Assembly: GCA_903944085.1 (NCBI GenBank)
Contig: CAJAQO010000213.1
Location: forward strand, 1 to 59,667
Origin: an uncultured Verrucomicrobia subdivision 3 bacterium
Lineage (GTDB): Bacteria; Verrucomicrobiota; Verrucomicrobiia; Limisphaerales; UBA11358
Length of the DNA: 59,667 nt
Direction of reading: 5' to 3'
The translations under genes and the position numbers were made by a program. Below, piece by piece: positions 1-9,398 of the stretch. Numbering within the stretch: the stretch's first letter is position 1; the number at the start of each line of letters is the position of its first letter. Under the pieces are notes generated by a model. The model had not been told where the DNA came from. It did not search any database and saw nothing but the letters and a program-made list of their open reading frames with translations.

Positions 1-258
1 CATGTGAACGGCTCCGGTGCCGGCAACCAGGTGAAACTGACTTGGCTCCGGCAGCCGACCGCGATTGTCTGGCTGTTTGACAACGGCGGCCTCGCGCCGG
101 TGGCGCAGGAAAATAATGTGCATACGAATTTGCACAACCGGGGCGCGCAATTTGTTTTTGTGGACGGCCATGTCCGCCGGTTTCGCAACACGGAGTATTG
201 GAATTTTTCCAGCGGCACCGGCATCACGAACAATCCCGAACTGGTCTGGTGCCCGTGA
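1..258 (+). CDS. C-terminal part of a prepilin-like H-X9-DG protein (5' truncated)
   Basis: The reading frame is already open at base 1, so only the last 85 or so residues are present; the ATG at 4 is probably internal. The tail contains His-x9-Asp-Gly (HNRGAQFVFVDG), the motif that closes the prepilin-type processing-associated H-X9-DG proteins common in Verrucomicrobiota and Planctomycetota. Such proteins usually start with a type IV pilin-like cleavage and methylation signal and are exported; that part lies outside the window. The substrate and function of this family are not established. It ends 32 bases before the convergent nuclease gene. Confidence 0.7.
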   Translation, partial: HVNGSGAGNQVKLTWLRQPTAIVWLFDNGGLAPVAQENNVHTNLHNRGAQFVFVDGHVRRFRNTEYWNFSSGTGITNNPELVWCP

Positions 259-290
259 AATATTTCACGGTTCGCGGCCGCAGCCAGCCA

Positions 291-1679
291 CTATTTTTCC
301 TGGAACAGAAAAAACCGGCCGGGCAACGCTGGATTCAGGCCGTTGGTGAAACGGAAGCTGCCGCTGTTCGCAACATTGGTGGCCAGCGCGGTCCAGTTGG
401 TAGGCGGGATTAACAAGTTCGAACTCGTCAGCACGGTGATGATGCCGCCGGTGATGCTGTTGGCCACATTGAAAATCAGGTTCGTGCCGGCCACGCTGAA
501 GCTGGTGACGACCGGCGCGGGCAGCGGGATGGTGTAGTCGGCCACGACCGGCAAATGGTCGCTGGCGTTGGTGAGGTCGAGGTAAAGCTGCGCGGCGCTA
601 ATGAAGACCGGGCCATTCGTCACCAACCGGTTGTTCAAGGCGGTGTTGGTGCCGGAATTGACGGTGTTGGTGTAGGCGGTAGAGCCGTTGTTGCCGAAGC
701 CGTGGTAGGTGCCGGGAATATATTTCAATCCGCCCGGCACGCCGAAATAAACATTGGTGGTCATCATCTGATAGTCATCGCGATATTGCAAATCGGTGGT
801 GGAATCCGTCAGTGCGGCGGGCACGATGCCGCCATCCCAATTGGTCGTCAGGCTGCGGGCGGGATTGAGCAGGTCCATCAACTGGTTGGTGCCGGGGGCG
901 GTGAGCGTGGCATACATTCGCTCGCTCGCGTCGCCGGTGTTGAAGTCGCCGACGTGCAAAATGCGCGCACCGGCCGGGAGGCTCGCGACCATGTTGCTGC
1001 GGACAATGAAAGCTTCGGCCGCGCGGGAATTGGTGTTGTTCGCCGTGCTGCTGGAGCCGGATTTGTAATGGCTCACATAAATGTAAAAAATGTTGGAACT
1101 TGCCGCTGCGACTCCGGCGGGCGCGAATTGGTAGCGCATCACCTCGCGATATTCTCCCGAATAACCGGAACTGAAGCTGCCCAGATTATTTGTTCCGCCC
1201 GGCGGATCCACCGGCACCGAGGCCAGCAATTGAACGGTCCGCGCGTTGTAAATCATCGCGTTCGGACCATTTCCGGACGTTGGACTGCCGCCACTTTCCG
1301 TCGCCTGATAGGTGCTGTTCAAATACATTCCGGCGACGCCATAAAATGTGTTCAACGCGTTCACCATGGGTGTGACCGTCGTCGGATTGCTGGTCGTCTC
1401 CTGCAACGCCAGTATGTCGAGCGGCTGGGCGTTGCCATTTAACAGCTCTTCGCCGATGCCTTCCAAGACACCGCCCGCCTGAACATTGTTCGGTGCGCTG
1501 GGCGGCGCGATGAGGCCGGGCAGCGGCGTGGTCGCGCCATTGATGTCGTCCGCGATGTTGTAAGTGACAATGCGCAACGTCCGCGTCTGCGCGGAGGCCG
1601 CCATCGCCAGGCAGAGCATCGCCAGCCAAACCCGCCGCATCAGCAGCCGCACCATTTTTGTAAAATCATCGGGCATCAT
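291..1679 (-). CDS. Secreted endonuclease/exonuclease/phosphatase-family protein
   Basis: The protein is 462 residues with an N-terminal signal peptide (hydrophobic stretch ending near SAQT). Several ATGs are possible; the one at 1655 would leave a conventional signal peptide. The core resembles the DNase I-like fold: an early TYNIAD segment, a Glu-containing ALQETTS segment, HVGDFNTGD in the second half and SDHLPVVADY near residue 370, which carry the typical Asn/Glu and Asp-His metal and catalytic residues. The last 80 residues form a separate C-terminal module of the kind that ends many secreted Verrucomicrobiota proteins. The substrate (nucleic acid or a phosphodiester lipid) cannot be told from sequence. 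It follows the lipoate ligase gene by 11 bases on the same strand, so the two are probably cotranscribed. Confidence 0.8.
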   Translation of the reverse strand: MMPDDFTKMVRLLMRRVWLAMLCLAMAASAQTRTLRIVTYNIADDINGATTPLPGLIAPPSAPNNVQAGGVLEGIGEELLNGNAQPLDILALQETTSNPTTVTPMVNALNTFYGVAGMYLNSTYQATESGGSPTSGNGPNAMIYNARTVQLLASVPVDPPGGTNNLGSFSSGYSGEYREVMRYQFAPAGVAAASSNIFYIYVSHYKSGSSSTANNTNSRAAEAFIVRSNMVASLPAGARILHVGDFNTGDASERMYATLTAPGTNQLMDLLNPARSLTTNWDGGIVPAALTDSTTDLQYRDDYQMMTTNVYFGVPGGLKYIPGTYHGFGNNGSTAYTNTVNSGTNTALNNRLVTNGPVFISAAQLYLDLTNASDHLPVVADYTIPLPAPVVTSFSVAGTNLIFNVANSITGGIITVLTSSNLLIPPTNWTALATNVANSGSFRFTNGLNPALPGRFFLFQEK

Positions 1680-1690
1680 GATCGCTTGAA

Positions 1691-2374
1691 CTATCGCTTT
1701 TCATTGTGACAAACCTGTGAAAATTTTTCGGCCTGCAATTGCTCCGCGTGCCGTCGCAGCTCTGCATCCGGCGAAACATCCATCCAGCTCGCGGAGAAAT
1801 ATTTTTCGCCCGCGACCCGCATGGCGGCTTCCCAGTCCGTCCGCGCCAGCGGCACCGGCGGCGGCTGCACCGAGCCTTGGATCAGCAGGCCCAATTTATT
1901 TCGCCGCTGCGCCGCGCCGGCGATTTTTTGGCCGCGCCAGAGCAGATCAAATTTTTCGTGGCCGACAAAACACTGGCCGGGCAGAGTTTTTTTGCAGCAC
2001 GCCGCAAGTTCGGTTTCAACAGCCAATTTTGCAAACGCCAGTCGCAGCCAATCGTGGATGCGCCGGTAGCTTTCTTCCGCTTTGAGCGAATGCCATTCGT
2101 GGCCCGGCGGAAACACGGCGCTGTAAGTCCAGTCCGCATCATGCGGCACGATGCCGCCGCCGGTCGGCCGCCGGATGAGCGGACGCAGCTTGGTCGTCGC
2201 CGCCACTTCGGAAAATTTCTGGAAATAGCCGAACGTCGCCGCCGGCTCGGTCCAGCCATAGAAACGCAAAACCGGTTTCTGGAAGCGCGGCATCGCTTCG
2301 AGCAACGCCTCGTCCAGCGCCATGTTGAACGCGGCGGCGCACTTGCCAGAATTGAGCAGAAGCCAGGAATTCAT
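1691..2374 (-). CDS. Lipoate-protein ligase A family protein
   Basis: The 227-residue protein belongs to the biotin/lipoate A/B ligase fold. Numbered from a TTG three codons upstream, it has the nucleotide/lipoyl motif RRPTGGG (71-77) followed by HD, and the conserved Lys in KIAGAAQRR (153-161). It would attach lipoate or octanoate to the E2 and H subunits of 2-oxoacid dehydrogenases and the glycine cleavage system. The ATG at 2374 is chosen over the TTG because the conserved N-terminus begins there. The region just upstream is filled by one arm of an 8-bp repeat element, and no clear ribosome-binding site is visible. No small C-terminal accessory domain is seen, so it could be an octanoyltransferase (LipM-type) rather than an ATP-dependent ligase. 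Confidence 0.8.
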   Translation of the reverse strand: MNSWLLLNSGKCAAAFNMALDEALLEAMPRFQKPVLRFYGWTEPAATFGYFQKFSEVAATTKLRPLIRRPTGGGIVPHDADWTYSAVFPPGHEWHSLKAEESYRRIHDWLRLAFAKLAVETELAACCKKTLPGQCFVGHEKFDLLWRGQKIAGAAQRRNKLGLLIQGSVQPPPVPLARTDWEAAMRVAGEKYFSASWMDVSPDAELRRHAEQLQAEKFSQVCHNEKR

Positions 2375-2375
2375 G

Positions 2376-2452
2376 AACAACAAAGTAACAAAGAAACGAA
2401 GTTTTTGGAGCGGCTTATCTTTGTGCCTTCGTTGCTTTGTTGTTAATTTTCA
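2376..2452. repeat. Inverted pair of octamer repeats at the nth 3' end
   Basis: Left arm (about 2377-2401) has units of the form CAACAAAG/TAACAAAG/AAACGAAG. The right arm (about 2419-2444) is the reverse complement set CTTTGTGC/CTTCGTTG/CTTTGTTG. The two can pair as a long hairpin around a loop of roughly 17 bases. The right arm encodes the last residues of endonuclease III (KINNKATKAQR) and the left arm abuts the lipoate ligase start. It is one of several short-tandem-repeat elements in this window. Confidence 0.75.
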
Positions 2453-3098
2453 CCGCAATTTGCGGGCAGAGATTTTTTATTTCGCAGTTCGCGCAGTCCG
2501 GCTTGCGCGCGTCGCAGCGGCGGCGGCCGTGCCAGATGAGCCAGTGGCTGAACAGCGCCCAGTCGTTTTGCGGCACCAGCTTCATCAACTCCTGCTCGAT
2601 TTTTACCGCGTCAGTTCCTTTAACCAGGCCAAGCCGATTCGCGAGCCGCGTGACGTGCGTGTCCACAACCACGCCGACGTTGATGGCAAACGCGTTTCCC
2701 AAGACCACGTTCGCCGTCTTGCGCCCGACGCCGGCGAGCGCGTGCAACTCGGCCATTGTGCGCGGCACTTCGCCGTTGAATTTTTCCACCAGCGCGGCGC
2801 AGCAGGTTTTTATATTTTTCGCCTTATTGTGAAAAAAGCCGGTGGATTTGACGGCTTCCTCGATGTCCGCAATTGGCGCGTCCGCAAAATCTTTGGCGCT
2901 ACGATATTTTTTGAACAGCTCCGCCGTGACCAGATTCACGCGCTTGTCCGTGCATTGCGCGGAAAGAATCGTGGCGATGAGCAATTGCAGCGGGCTGGAA
3001 AAATTCAGTTCGCAATGCGCGTCCGGATAAACGCGTTTCAACGCCGAAAGAATTTTCTGCGTGCGTTCAAGTTTTGCGGCAGCGGTTTCGCGTGGCAT
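2415..3098 (-). CDS. nth: Endonuclease III (DNA glycosylase/AP lyase)
   Basis: The 227-residue protein is a full-length member of the HhH-GPD family. It removes oxidised pyrimidines from DNA and cleaves the abasic site during base-excision repair. The helix-hairpin-helix LAGVGRKTAN (121-130) contains the catalytic Lys127, and Asp146 lies in VVDTHV. Four cysteines near the C-terminus (195, 202, 205, 211; spacing C-x6-C-x2-C-x5-C) would bind the [4Fe-4S] cluster. The residues after the cluster are encoded by a repeat element and are probably not conserved. It is followed by the lipoate ligase and nuclease genes on the same strand. Confidence 0.95.
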   Translation of the reverse strand: MPRETAAAKLERTQKILSALKRVYPDAHCELNFSSPLQLLIATILSAQCTDKRVNLVTAELFKKYRSAKDFADAPIADIEEAVKSTGFFHNKAKNIKTCCAALVEKFNGEVPRTMAELHALAGVGRKTANVVLGNAFAINVGVVVDTHVTRLANRLGLVKGTDAVKIEQELMKLVPQNDWALFSHWLIWHGRRRCDARKPDCANCEIKNLCPQIAVKINNKATKAQR

Positions 3099-3121
3099 CT
3101 GGCAATTTTCTCACATTCGCG

Positions 3122-3156
3122 AAAAATAAAAAGCCCGGACACGCGCGTCCGGGCTT
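3122..3156 (-). terminator. Rho-independent terminator after the EF-hand protein gene
   Basis: Perfect 10-bp arms (AAGCCCGGAC / GTCCGGGCTT) enclose a six-base loop. Read on the minus strand they are followed by TTTTTATTTTT. It sits 14 bases after the stop codon of the gene at 3170-5407. Confidence 0.9.
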
Positions 3157-3169
3157 GCGGCTGCGGGAA

Positions 3170-5407
3170 TTATTTTGTCGCGGCCGCCGCGTTGGTGCCG
3201 GCCGGGCTTGCCGCTGGCGCGGGCGCCAGCACGGGGTTGTGTTTCAATTCAAAGAAAGTTTCATGCTCAAAATAAGTGTCGTGCTTCAAGCCTTTCGGCA
3301 GGTGTGAGTCCAATCCGCCGTTGAGCCATTTGAAAGCGACATAGACGACCACGGCCACGACGATGACTTTCGGCCACGGACTTTTCTTCTCGGCAAACGG
3401 ATCGGTGAGATCGCGCTGCGAACCTGGCGGCAACGTGGCGATGGCCGTCAGGCTGGTGCCGAGCGGCACGTTGATTTTCGCCTTGGAATTCACCGCCCAG
3501 CCGTTGGCGTCGAGGATCGGGCCAAGGTTCCGTTTGCGGAGTTTGATGAAAGCTAGAATCATCGAAGGTCCAGAAATCATGGCCATCACGCCTAAAAACG
3601 CGCCGACCATGGCCAGTGGACCCATCATGACCACCCCGACCACATGGCCAAAAATCAAACCGACAAAAGTGCCAACGGACCCGAACGCCACGCCCAACGC
3701 CGCCACGGTGCCCACGTCAATTTTTTGGGACGCACTGTTATTTGCCGCGAGCGTCGCGGCGTTGGCGAGTTTGTCCGTCGCATCGGCATCGGCGGCGGCG
3801 GCGCGCTTGCTGATCTGCTCCTCGATGAAGCGGACGAATTTTTTGTAAGGCGCCCAGAACGCCTGCCGGATGCTGATCGGGCTGGCGATGATTTTCGTGA
3901 TGGTCGCATCAAAGTCGCGGCCCTTGCGGTCGTAAAAAATGCCGTTGCGGCCGACCATCAAATTGTCATCGTCGCCCTGCGAGAAAATGGCGAGGATGCT
4001 CAACTTTTCGCCGGTGGCTTTGCGCACACAATCCACATACGCGAGATACGCACCGGCGAGACCGGCCATCACCGCGTGTTTGCCGGCATCCTCGACGGTG
4101 AGGCACAAATCGCAGCTGCGCTGATCGAGGAACAATCTTCCGGCCTGGAAAATCGCCGGCGTTTTGCGGCTGTAAAAATTTTTGAAGCTGACGAAATTGA
4201 CGCACAGCGTGTAAAGATCGCGGTTGAAGCGGATCAGTTTTTCCACCGCGGCAATCGCGTTGGCTTCCGGCTCCAGCGCCTTGTCCTGGGCGATGAGCGC
4301 ATCAATTTTCACTTTCGCGTCGCCGGCGAGAATTTCGCGCACGCGTTTCAAGCCGAGTTTTTCCACCGTCGCGCCAACCTTGCTGGTGGCCCAAGTTTCA
4401 AACGGCGCGAGCTTGGTGTTCAACAAATTCCAATCCGCTTCGGTGATAGAATTCTTATCGCCGAGCAGCGGCTTGACGGCGGTGGCTTGCAACGTCGCGA
4501 GCGCCGACGCCCACGCGGGATTCACGCCGTCCACCAGCGGCAGCGCCTTGCCGGCGGCGATTTGCGCCAGCGGGAAGCTGGCAATTTCAGCGGAGTTCAC
4601 GGTCAAATCTTTGGTCGCCAGCGTGACGAATTCGGACTCCTGCCGGTTCAACGCGGCCGCTGCGCGCGCGTCAAAGGCGGCGAACCGGCAGCGCGCAAAA
4701 AAATCCTCCGCTTTCACTTTCACCGCTTTCACGGCGGCGGCGGCGGCGGCGGTGGCTTCGCCGAGCGGCAGAATGTTTTTGTCGCCCTCGGCTTGTTTCC
4801 ACCAGTCGGAATGCGCCTGCGCCTCGGCGAAAAACGTGTCAGCCTTCGCCTGGCCGATGCCGGGCTTGCCGCTGCGGTCGGTCTCGATGCCGAGGCAGGC
4901 CATGATGTCGGCGAGGACGGCTTTCGTCGCGTCATCGCTTGCGGCGTCGGCGGGAATGATGCCGTCGCCGTTGAAATTGGTGGCGGCGAAAATTTTCGCG
5001 GTGTCCGCCGTGTCTTCCAGGTCAATCGCCGTGGTGTCCGCCTTGCCGAGATTGGCGAGAATCTGTCTGGCCGAAGCGAGAATTTGTTTTCCCTCGGTCG
5101 TCGCGTCGTTGATGGCGGTGAGCGGCAGCGTCGGCGAACCTTTCAGCAGGTCATCGGGATTTTTGAGCTGGCTGGTCGCCCATTTCGCGGCGGCCACAAC
5201 TTCCGGCACGCGCACGCGGCCGTCTTTGTCCGAATCAATCAAGTCGAGCGTGCGGCTGTCGAACTCCAGCCCGCGCGTCGGGCAGGCGAGCGCCACCCAG
5301 AGCTTCTGATCAAGCTGGTCAAGGTTGGCCAAGTCGGCGCCGGATTCCAGTTTGACCTGGTCAAAGCCGCCGGCGCGAAAAAATTTCCATGTGTGATTGG
5401 TCGCCAT
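3170..5407 (-). CDS. Large EF-hand-containing membrane protein of unknown function
   Basis: The 745-residue protein matches no family I can name. Residues 58-69 form a canonical EF-hand loop (Asp58, Asp60, Asp62, Gly63, Glu69), and a second, imperfect loop (NFNGDG) lies at about 144-149, so calcium binding is likely. The middle is rich in Ala and Lys and includes a poly-Ala run. A CxxC pair (SCDLC) lies near residue 430. Hydrophobic segments at about 575-635 suggest two or three membrane helices. Another lies near 683-700, before a short Ala/Pro-rich tail. There is no signal peptide, so the long N-terminal part is probably cytoplasmic. It is a single-gene unit with its own terminator. Confidence 0.75.
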   Translation of the reverse strand: MATNHTWKFFRAGGFDQVKLESGADLANLDQLDQKLWVALACPTRGLEFDSRTLDLIDSDKDGRVRVPEVVAAAKWATSQLKNPDDLLKGSPTLPLTAINDATTEGKQILASARQILANLGKADTTAIDLEDTADTAKIFAATNFNGDGIIPADAASDDATKAVLADIMACLGIETDRSGKPGIGQAKADTFFAEAQAHSDWWKQAEGDKNILPLGEATAAAAAAVKAVKVKAEDFFARCRFAAFDARAAAALNRQESEFVTLATKDLTVNSAEIASFPLAQIAAGKALPLVDGVNPAWASALATLQATAVKPLLGDKNSITEADWNLLNTKLAPFETWATSKVGATVEKLGLKRVREILAGDAKVKIDALIAQDKALEPEANAIAAVEKLIRFNRDLYTLCVNFVSFKNFYSRKTPAIFQAGRLFLDQRSCDLCLTVEDAGKHAVMAGLAGAYLAYVDCVRKATGEKLSILAIFSQGDDDNLMVGRNGIFYDRKGRDFDATITKIIASPISIRQAFWAPYKKFVRFIEEQISKRAAAADADATDKLANAATLAANNSASQKIDVGTVAALGVAFGSVGTFVGLIFGHVVGVVMMGPLAMVGAFLGVMAMISGPSMILAFIKLRKRNLGPILDANGWAVNSKAKINVPLGTSLTAIATLPPGSQRDLTDPFAEKKSPWPKVIVVAVVVYVAFKWLNGGLDSHLPKGLKHDTYFEHETFFELKHNPVLAPAPAASPAGTNAAAATK

Positions 5408-5487
5408 AGTTTTTCCTTTTTTTAATCTGAATCGGCGGAAATTCTAACCACGAAGACACCGTATCGCCAAGCAAACTTTGAACCGGA

Positions 5488-6360
5488 TCAATTTAATTTT
5501 TGAGCCAGAAAATCCAGGATTCGGCGCTCGTATTCGGCCTTGGCGAAGTTGTGCATGTCTTCATGCGCGGCACCATCCACCAGCCAGAGCTCCTTTGGCT
5601 CGGCGGCGGCGGCAAACAATGCCTGCGACTCCGGCAAGGTCGTGTCGTGGTCAGCCGTGCCGGCGATGAAAAATTTTGGAACGGTGATTTTTGCCGCGCC
5701 GTCAATCGGCTTCAAATCATCCACGCCAATCCCGAGCCGCGGTTTCAACTGGCACATCAACAGCGGCGTCGCCAGTTTGCCCAAACCACCGAATCGCATG
5801 ACCAGCCGATCTTCCGTGGCTTGGTAAATCGTGGGAAAGGAAGATTCCAAAATCATCGCGCTCACTGGCAGCGGCGGTTCCGCCAGCAGCGCGGAAGCCG
5901 CGCCGAGCGAAATGCCGAGGACGCCGACTTTTTCGCCGGGAAATTTTTCATGAATGAAATTTACAGCAGCGGTCGCGTCCCGGCTTTCCAGAAAACCAAA
6001 CGTAATGGTTTTGGCGAGGCTCTCGCCGTGGCCTTGGAAATCAAACAGCAGCACGGCATAGCCCGCGCGGGAAAGAAATTTTGCGCGGGCCACCAGCGAA
6101 AGCCGGTTCGCGTGGATGCCGTGCATCAGCACGATCACGCCTTTTCCCGGCTGACCCGCCATCAGCCAGCCGTGCAGCCTCGCGCCGCTGGCGCTGGGAA
6201 ATTCGACGGATTGCGCCGGCAAGCCCGGCGGCGGATTGCCAATGGGACGATTGGACGGCGCCACAAGAACGCCGCCGATATTCCAAACGAAAATGATCCC
6301 AAGAATAACGGTGGCGATGCACAGCGCGCCTACAATTTTCCATCGGCGAGTGAGGGTCAT
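5488..6360 (-). CDS. Alpha/beta hydrolase (S33-type), membrane-anchored
   Basis: The protein has a single N-terminal transmembrane segment followed by an alpha/beta-hydrolase domain. The oxyanion region is MHGIH, the nucleophile elbow is GISLG, an Asp lies in AGTADHD, and a His lies in GAAHEDM near the C-terminus, giving a complete Ser-Asp-His triad. The start at 6360 (MTLTRRW) is preferred to an ATG 15 codons upstream because the basic residues then lead straight into the membrane segment. It lies 60 bases after kamA on the same strand. The substrate is unknown; esterase, lipase or peptidase activity is equally possible. Confidence 0.85.
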   Translation of the reverse strand: MTLTRRWKIVGALCIATVILGIIFVWNIGGVLVAPSNRPIGNPPPGLPAQSVEFPSASGARLHGWLMAGQPGKGVIVLMHGIHANRLSLVARAKFLSRAGYAVLLFDFQGHGESLAKTITFGFLESRDATAAVNFIHEKFPGEKVGVLGISLGAASALLAEPPLPVSAMILESSFPTIYQATEDRLVMRFGGLGKLATPLLMCQLKPRLGIGVDDLKPIDGAAKITVPKFFIAGTADHDTTLPESQALFAAAAEPKELWLVDGAAHEDMHNFAKAEYERRILDFLAQKLN

Positions 6361-6420
6361 GGAAACTTCGACCCGCGCTGCCGCAACTCGTTCACTTGAA
6401 AACAAAATTCAAACCGGCTT

Positions 6421-7659
6421 TCAGGCGAGTTCCGGCTCGGTGATTTCCTGCGGCGGCTGGCCGCACGGTTTGCCGTCGGCGCTTTCGGGATACTCGAAAA
6501 TTTTGCCTTCGAAATTGCGAATGAGCACGCGGCCCGCGTTGCGGCACAAAACGTATTCGGGATTGATCGGCACCTTGCCGCCGCCGCCGGGCGCGTCAAT
6601 GACGTAGGTCGGCACCGCGTAGCCGGTCGTGTGGCCGCGCAATTTTTCCATGATCTCCAAACCTTTCGCGACGCTCGCGCGCAAATGCGCGGAGCCGGCG
6701 ATGAGATCGCATTGGTAAAGATAATACGGCTTCACGCGGCACATGAGCAGCTTTTGCACAAGCGCCTTCATCACCTCGGTGTCGTCGTTGACGTGCTTCA
6801 GCAAAACGCTTTGGTTGCCGAGCGGAATGCCGGCATCGGCAAGGCGGGCGAGCGCGTCGCGCACTTCGGTCGTGAGTTCGCGCGGATGATTCGTATGGAT
6901 GCTGATGAACAGCGGATGAAACTGTTTCAGCATCACGCACAATTCCGGCGTGATGCGCTGCGGCAGAAAAATCGGGATGCGCGTGCCGAGGCGCAAAAAT
7001 TCCACATGCGGAATGGCGCGCAGGCGGCTCAACAGATTTTCCAATTTTTCGTCGCTCAAGAGCAGCGGGTCGCCGCCGCTCAACAGCACGTCGCGGATTT
7101 TCGGATGCGCGGCGATGTAGGCGATTTGCTTATCAAATTCGGGATGGAAGTCGTAGCCGCTGGCGTTGCTCACCAGCCGCGAGCGCGTGCAGTAACGGCA
7201 ATAGCTGGCGCAGCGGTCCGTCACCAAAAATAAAACGCGGTCGGGATAGCGATGCACGAGGCCGGGCACGGGCGAGTGCGAATCTTCGCCGCACGGATCG
7301 CTCATTTCCCACGACGCAGTGTGCGTTTCCTCGATGCGCGGAATCACCTGCTGACGGATGGGACAATGTTCATCCGCCGGGTCAATGAGGTTGAAAAAAT
7401 ACGGCGTGATGCCGAGCGCGAGCTTGGTGTTCGCAAGTTTGGCTCCGGCGAATTCCTCCGGCGTGAGCGTGGGCAGGAATTTCTGCAACTGCTCGACCGT
7501 GGTGATGCGGTGCTTCATCTGCCAGCGCCAATCATTCCAATCGGCGGTGGGAACGTCGTGCCAGAAACCTTTTCCGGCCGGGGTGAAGGTTTTCAAATTT
7601 TGCGCCCGGTGGTCCGAAGGCGGCTCCTCACCACCATCAATTGAATGGTCAGCCTGCAT
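6421..7659 (-). CDS. KamA-family lysine 2,3-aminomutase-like radical SAM enzyme
   Basis: The radical SAM cluster motif CASYCRYC (Cys-x3-Cys-x2-Cys) is followed by SGGDPLLL and a C-terminal region with PGGGGK, which in this family contributes the PLP Lys. These features fit a PLP- and SAM-dependent aminomutase of the KamA/AblA/YodO family that makes beta-lysine from lysine or acts on a related amino acid. The start is uncertain: an in-frame ATG at 7722 would add 21 residues. I prefer 7659, but neither has a good ribosome-binding site. The adjacent gene is an unrelated hydrolase. No beta-lysine acetyltransferase is next to it, so osmoprotectant synthesis cannot be inferred from context. Confidence 0.9.
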   Translation of the reverse strand: MQADHSIDGGEEPPSDHRAQNLKTFTPAGKGFWHDVPTADWNDWRWQMKHRITTVEQLQKFLPTLTPEEFAGAKLANTKLALGITPYFFNLIDPADEHCPIRQQVIPRIEETHTASWEMSDPCGEDSHSPVPGLVHRYPDRVLFLVTDRCASYCRYCTRSRLVSNASGYDFHPEFDKQIAYIAAHPKIRDVLLSGGDPLLLSDEKLENLLSRLRAIPHVEFLRLGTRIPIFLPQRITPELCVMLKQFHPLFISIHTNHPRELTTEVRDALARLADAGIPLGNQSVLLKHVNDDTEVMKALVQKLLMCRVKPYYLYQCDLIAGSAHLRASVAKGLEIMEKLRGHTTGYAVPTYVIDAPGGGGKVPINPEYVLCRNAGRVLIRNFEGKIFEYPESADGKPCGQPPQEITEPELA

Positions 7660-7832
7660 ATTTAATTGAGCGATACTAACACACGGCGCGGGTTTTGCAA
7701 ATCCACGGGTTTTGACCGCCATTGGGCGTTTTCATTCGCGGTAATTTTTAGCAAGCGCGGAACCGGTCCGTCCAATCCAAAATTCCGCCAAATTTTCTTG
7801 CCAAAGCCGCCGCGCGACAGGCATTTTCTGAC

Positions 7833-9398
7833 ATGGCAGCAACGCGCAATTCCAATCTCGACGATTCCTTTTACCAGACGGCGGATTCCTTTTTCGCCGC
7901 GAACAGCAAAATTGGCCTGACATATGATGACATCACGCTGGCCACGCTGTATTCGGAAATCCTCCCGCGCAACACCCAGCTCGACACCCGCCTCGCCGAC
8001 AGCCTGCACCTGAACATCCCGGCGATTTCCGCCGACATGGACACCGTCACCGAATCGCGCATGGCGATTGCGATGGCGCTTAACGGTGGCCTTGGCCTCA
8101 TCCATTACAACATGCCGGAGCGCGACCAGCTTTCGCAAGTGAGCCGCGTGAAATATCACGTGCAAGGTTTGATCCAAGACCCGATCAAAGTCGCGCCGGA
8201 ACAGCTCATCGGCGACGTGCTGGCATTGATTGAAACGAAACGATTCGGCTTCAGCACCTTTCCCGTCGTGGATGAAAAAGGCAAACTCGTCGGCCTGCTT
8301 TCCGGCCATGTCGTCAAGCCGCGCTACGCCGCGAAGAAAGTGATCGAGGCGCTCACGCCGCGCCAACAGGTTCACACCATCACTAAAAAAGAACTCGGCA
8401 AAGATCCGATTGCGCGTGCGGATAAATTTTTCACCGAGCATCTCGGCATCCACAAGCTGCTGGTCGTGGACGATGAAGATCATTTGCACGGTCTCATTAC
8501 CATGAGCGACGTGGAGCGCATCACGCAGGAACGCAAGGCGCAGTTCAAGCCCGCCCGCGACGCGCAGTTCCGCCTCGTCTGCGGCGCGGCGGTCAGCGCC
8601 ACGCGCAACGCCTTTGGCGAACTCGACCGCGAACGCATCCTTACACACGTTGGCGGACTCGTGGAACGCGGCGTGGATGTCGTGGCCGTTTCCACCGCGC
8701 ACGGCCACAGCAAAGGCGTGGGCGACACCGTGAAAGTGTTGCGCGACGCATTTCCTAAATTGCCCATCATCGCCGGCAACGTCACCAGCGCGGCGGCCGT
8801 GGAATATCTCGCCGACTGCGGCGCGAACGCCATTAAAATAGGGCAGGGGCCAGGCTCGATTTGCACCACGCGCATCGTCGCGGGCGTGGGCATTCCGCAA
8901 ATGACGGCGCTTTACATTTGCTCGTGCGCGGCGGCGAAGAAAAAAGTTTCCATTCTCGCCGACGGCGGGATTACGAAATCCGGCGACATTGTGAAAGCGC
9001 TGACGCTGGCGCAGGCGGTGATTTGCGGCGGCATGTTTGCCGGCTGCACCGAGGCGCCGGGTGAAGTCATGGAAATCGGCGGGAAAATTTACAAGCAATA
9101 CCGCGGCATGGGCAGCCTCGCCGCGATGAAAGCCGGCAGCGCGGCGCGCTATGGCCACGAGAAAGCCGACACCACGCGCAAGCTCGCCGCCGAAGGCATC
9201 GAGGCGCTCAAGGAATCGGTCGGCTCGATTGATCGCGTGCTCGCGCAACTCATCGGCGGCATCCAGAGCGGCATGGGTTATCTTGGCGCGAAAAATCTGG
9301 AGGAACTCCGGCAGAAAGCGCGCTACATCCGCGTCAGTCCCGCCGGCCAGCGCGAAGCCGCGCCGCATGACGTGGTGGAATTGAAAACCGGGAATTGA
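7833..9398 (+). CDS. guaB: IMP dehydrogenase
   Basis: The 521-residue protein is the NAD-dependent enzyme that converts IMP to XMP, the committed step to guanine nucleotides. Order: the N-terminal part of the barrel, two CBS domains (roughly 110-240), then the rest of the barrel. The catalytic cysteine is Cys344 in GPGSICTTR, and the flap Arg-Tyr dyad is kept in SAARYG. YRGMGS is present. One oddity: the usual Asp of the (I/V)D-S/T-A/S-HGH motif is Ser (VSTAHGHS, near residue 287). The flap segment after EGIE also lacks the common RVxYKG. It is nevertheless most likely a true IMP dehydrogenase. A 598-residue frame on the opposite strand is a shadow. Confidence 0.93.
   Translation: MAATRNSNLDDSFYQTADSFFAANSKIGLTYDDITLATLYSEILPRNTQLDTRLADSLHLNIPAISADMDTVTESRMAIAMALNGGLGLIHYNMPERDQLSQVSRVKYHVQGLIQDPIKVAPEQLIGDVLALIETKRFGFSTFPVVDEKGKLVGLLSGHVVKPRYAAKKVIEALTPRQQVHTITKKELGKDPIARADKFFTEHLGIHKLLVVDDEDHLHGLITMSDVERITQERKAQFKPARDAQFRLVCGAAVSATRNAFGELDRERILTHVGGLVERGVDVVAVSTAHGHSKGVGDTVKVLRDAFPKLPIIAGNVTSAAAVEYLADCGANAIKIGQGPGSICTTRIVAGVGIPQMTALYICSCAAAKKKVSILADGGITKSGDIVKALTLAQAVICGGMFAGCTEAPGEVMEIGGKIYKQYRGMGSLAAMKAGSAARYGHEKADTTRKLAAEGIEALKESVGSIDRVLAQLIGGIQSGMGYLGAKNLEELRQKARYIRVSPAGQREAAPHDVVELKTGN

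Noticed and set aside
3644-5425. 593-residue plus-strand frame across the EF-hand protein gene
   Set aside because: The minus-strand protein has a calcium-binding motif, membrane helices and a proper terminator. The plus frame is Arg/Gly/Phe-rich with no motif.
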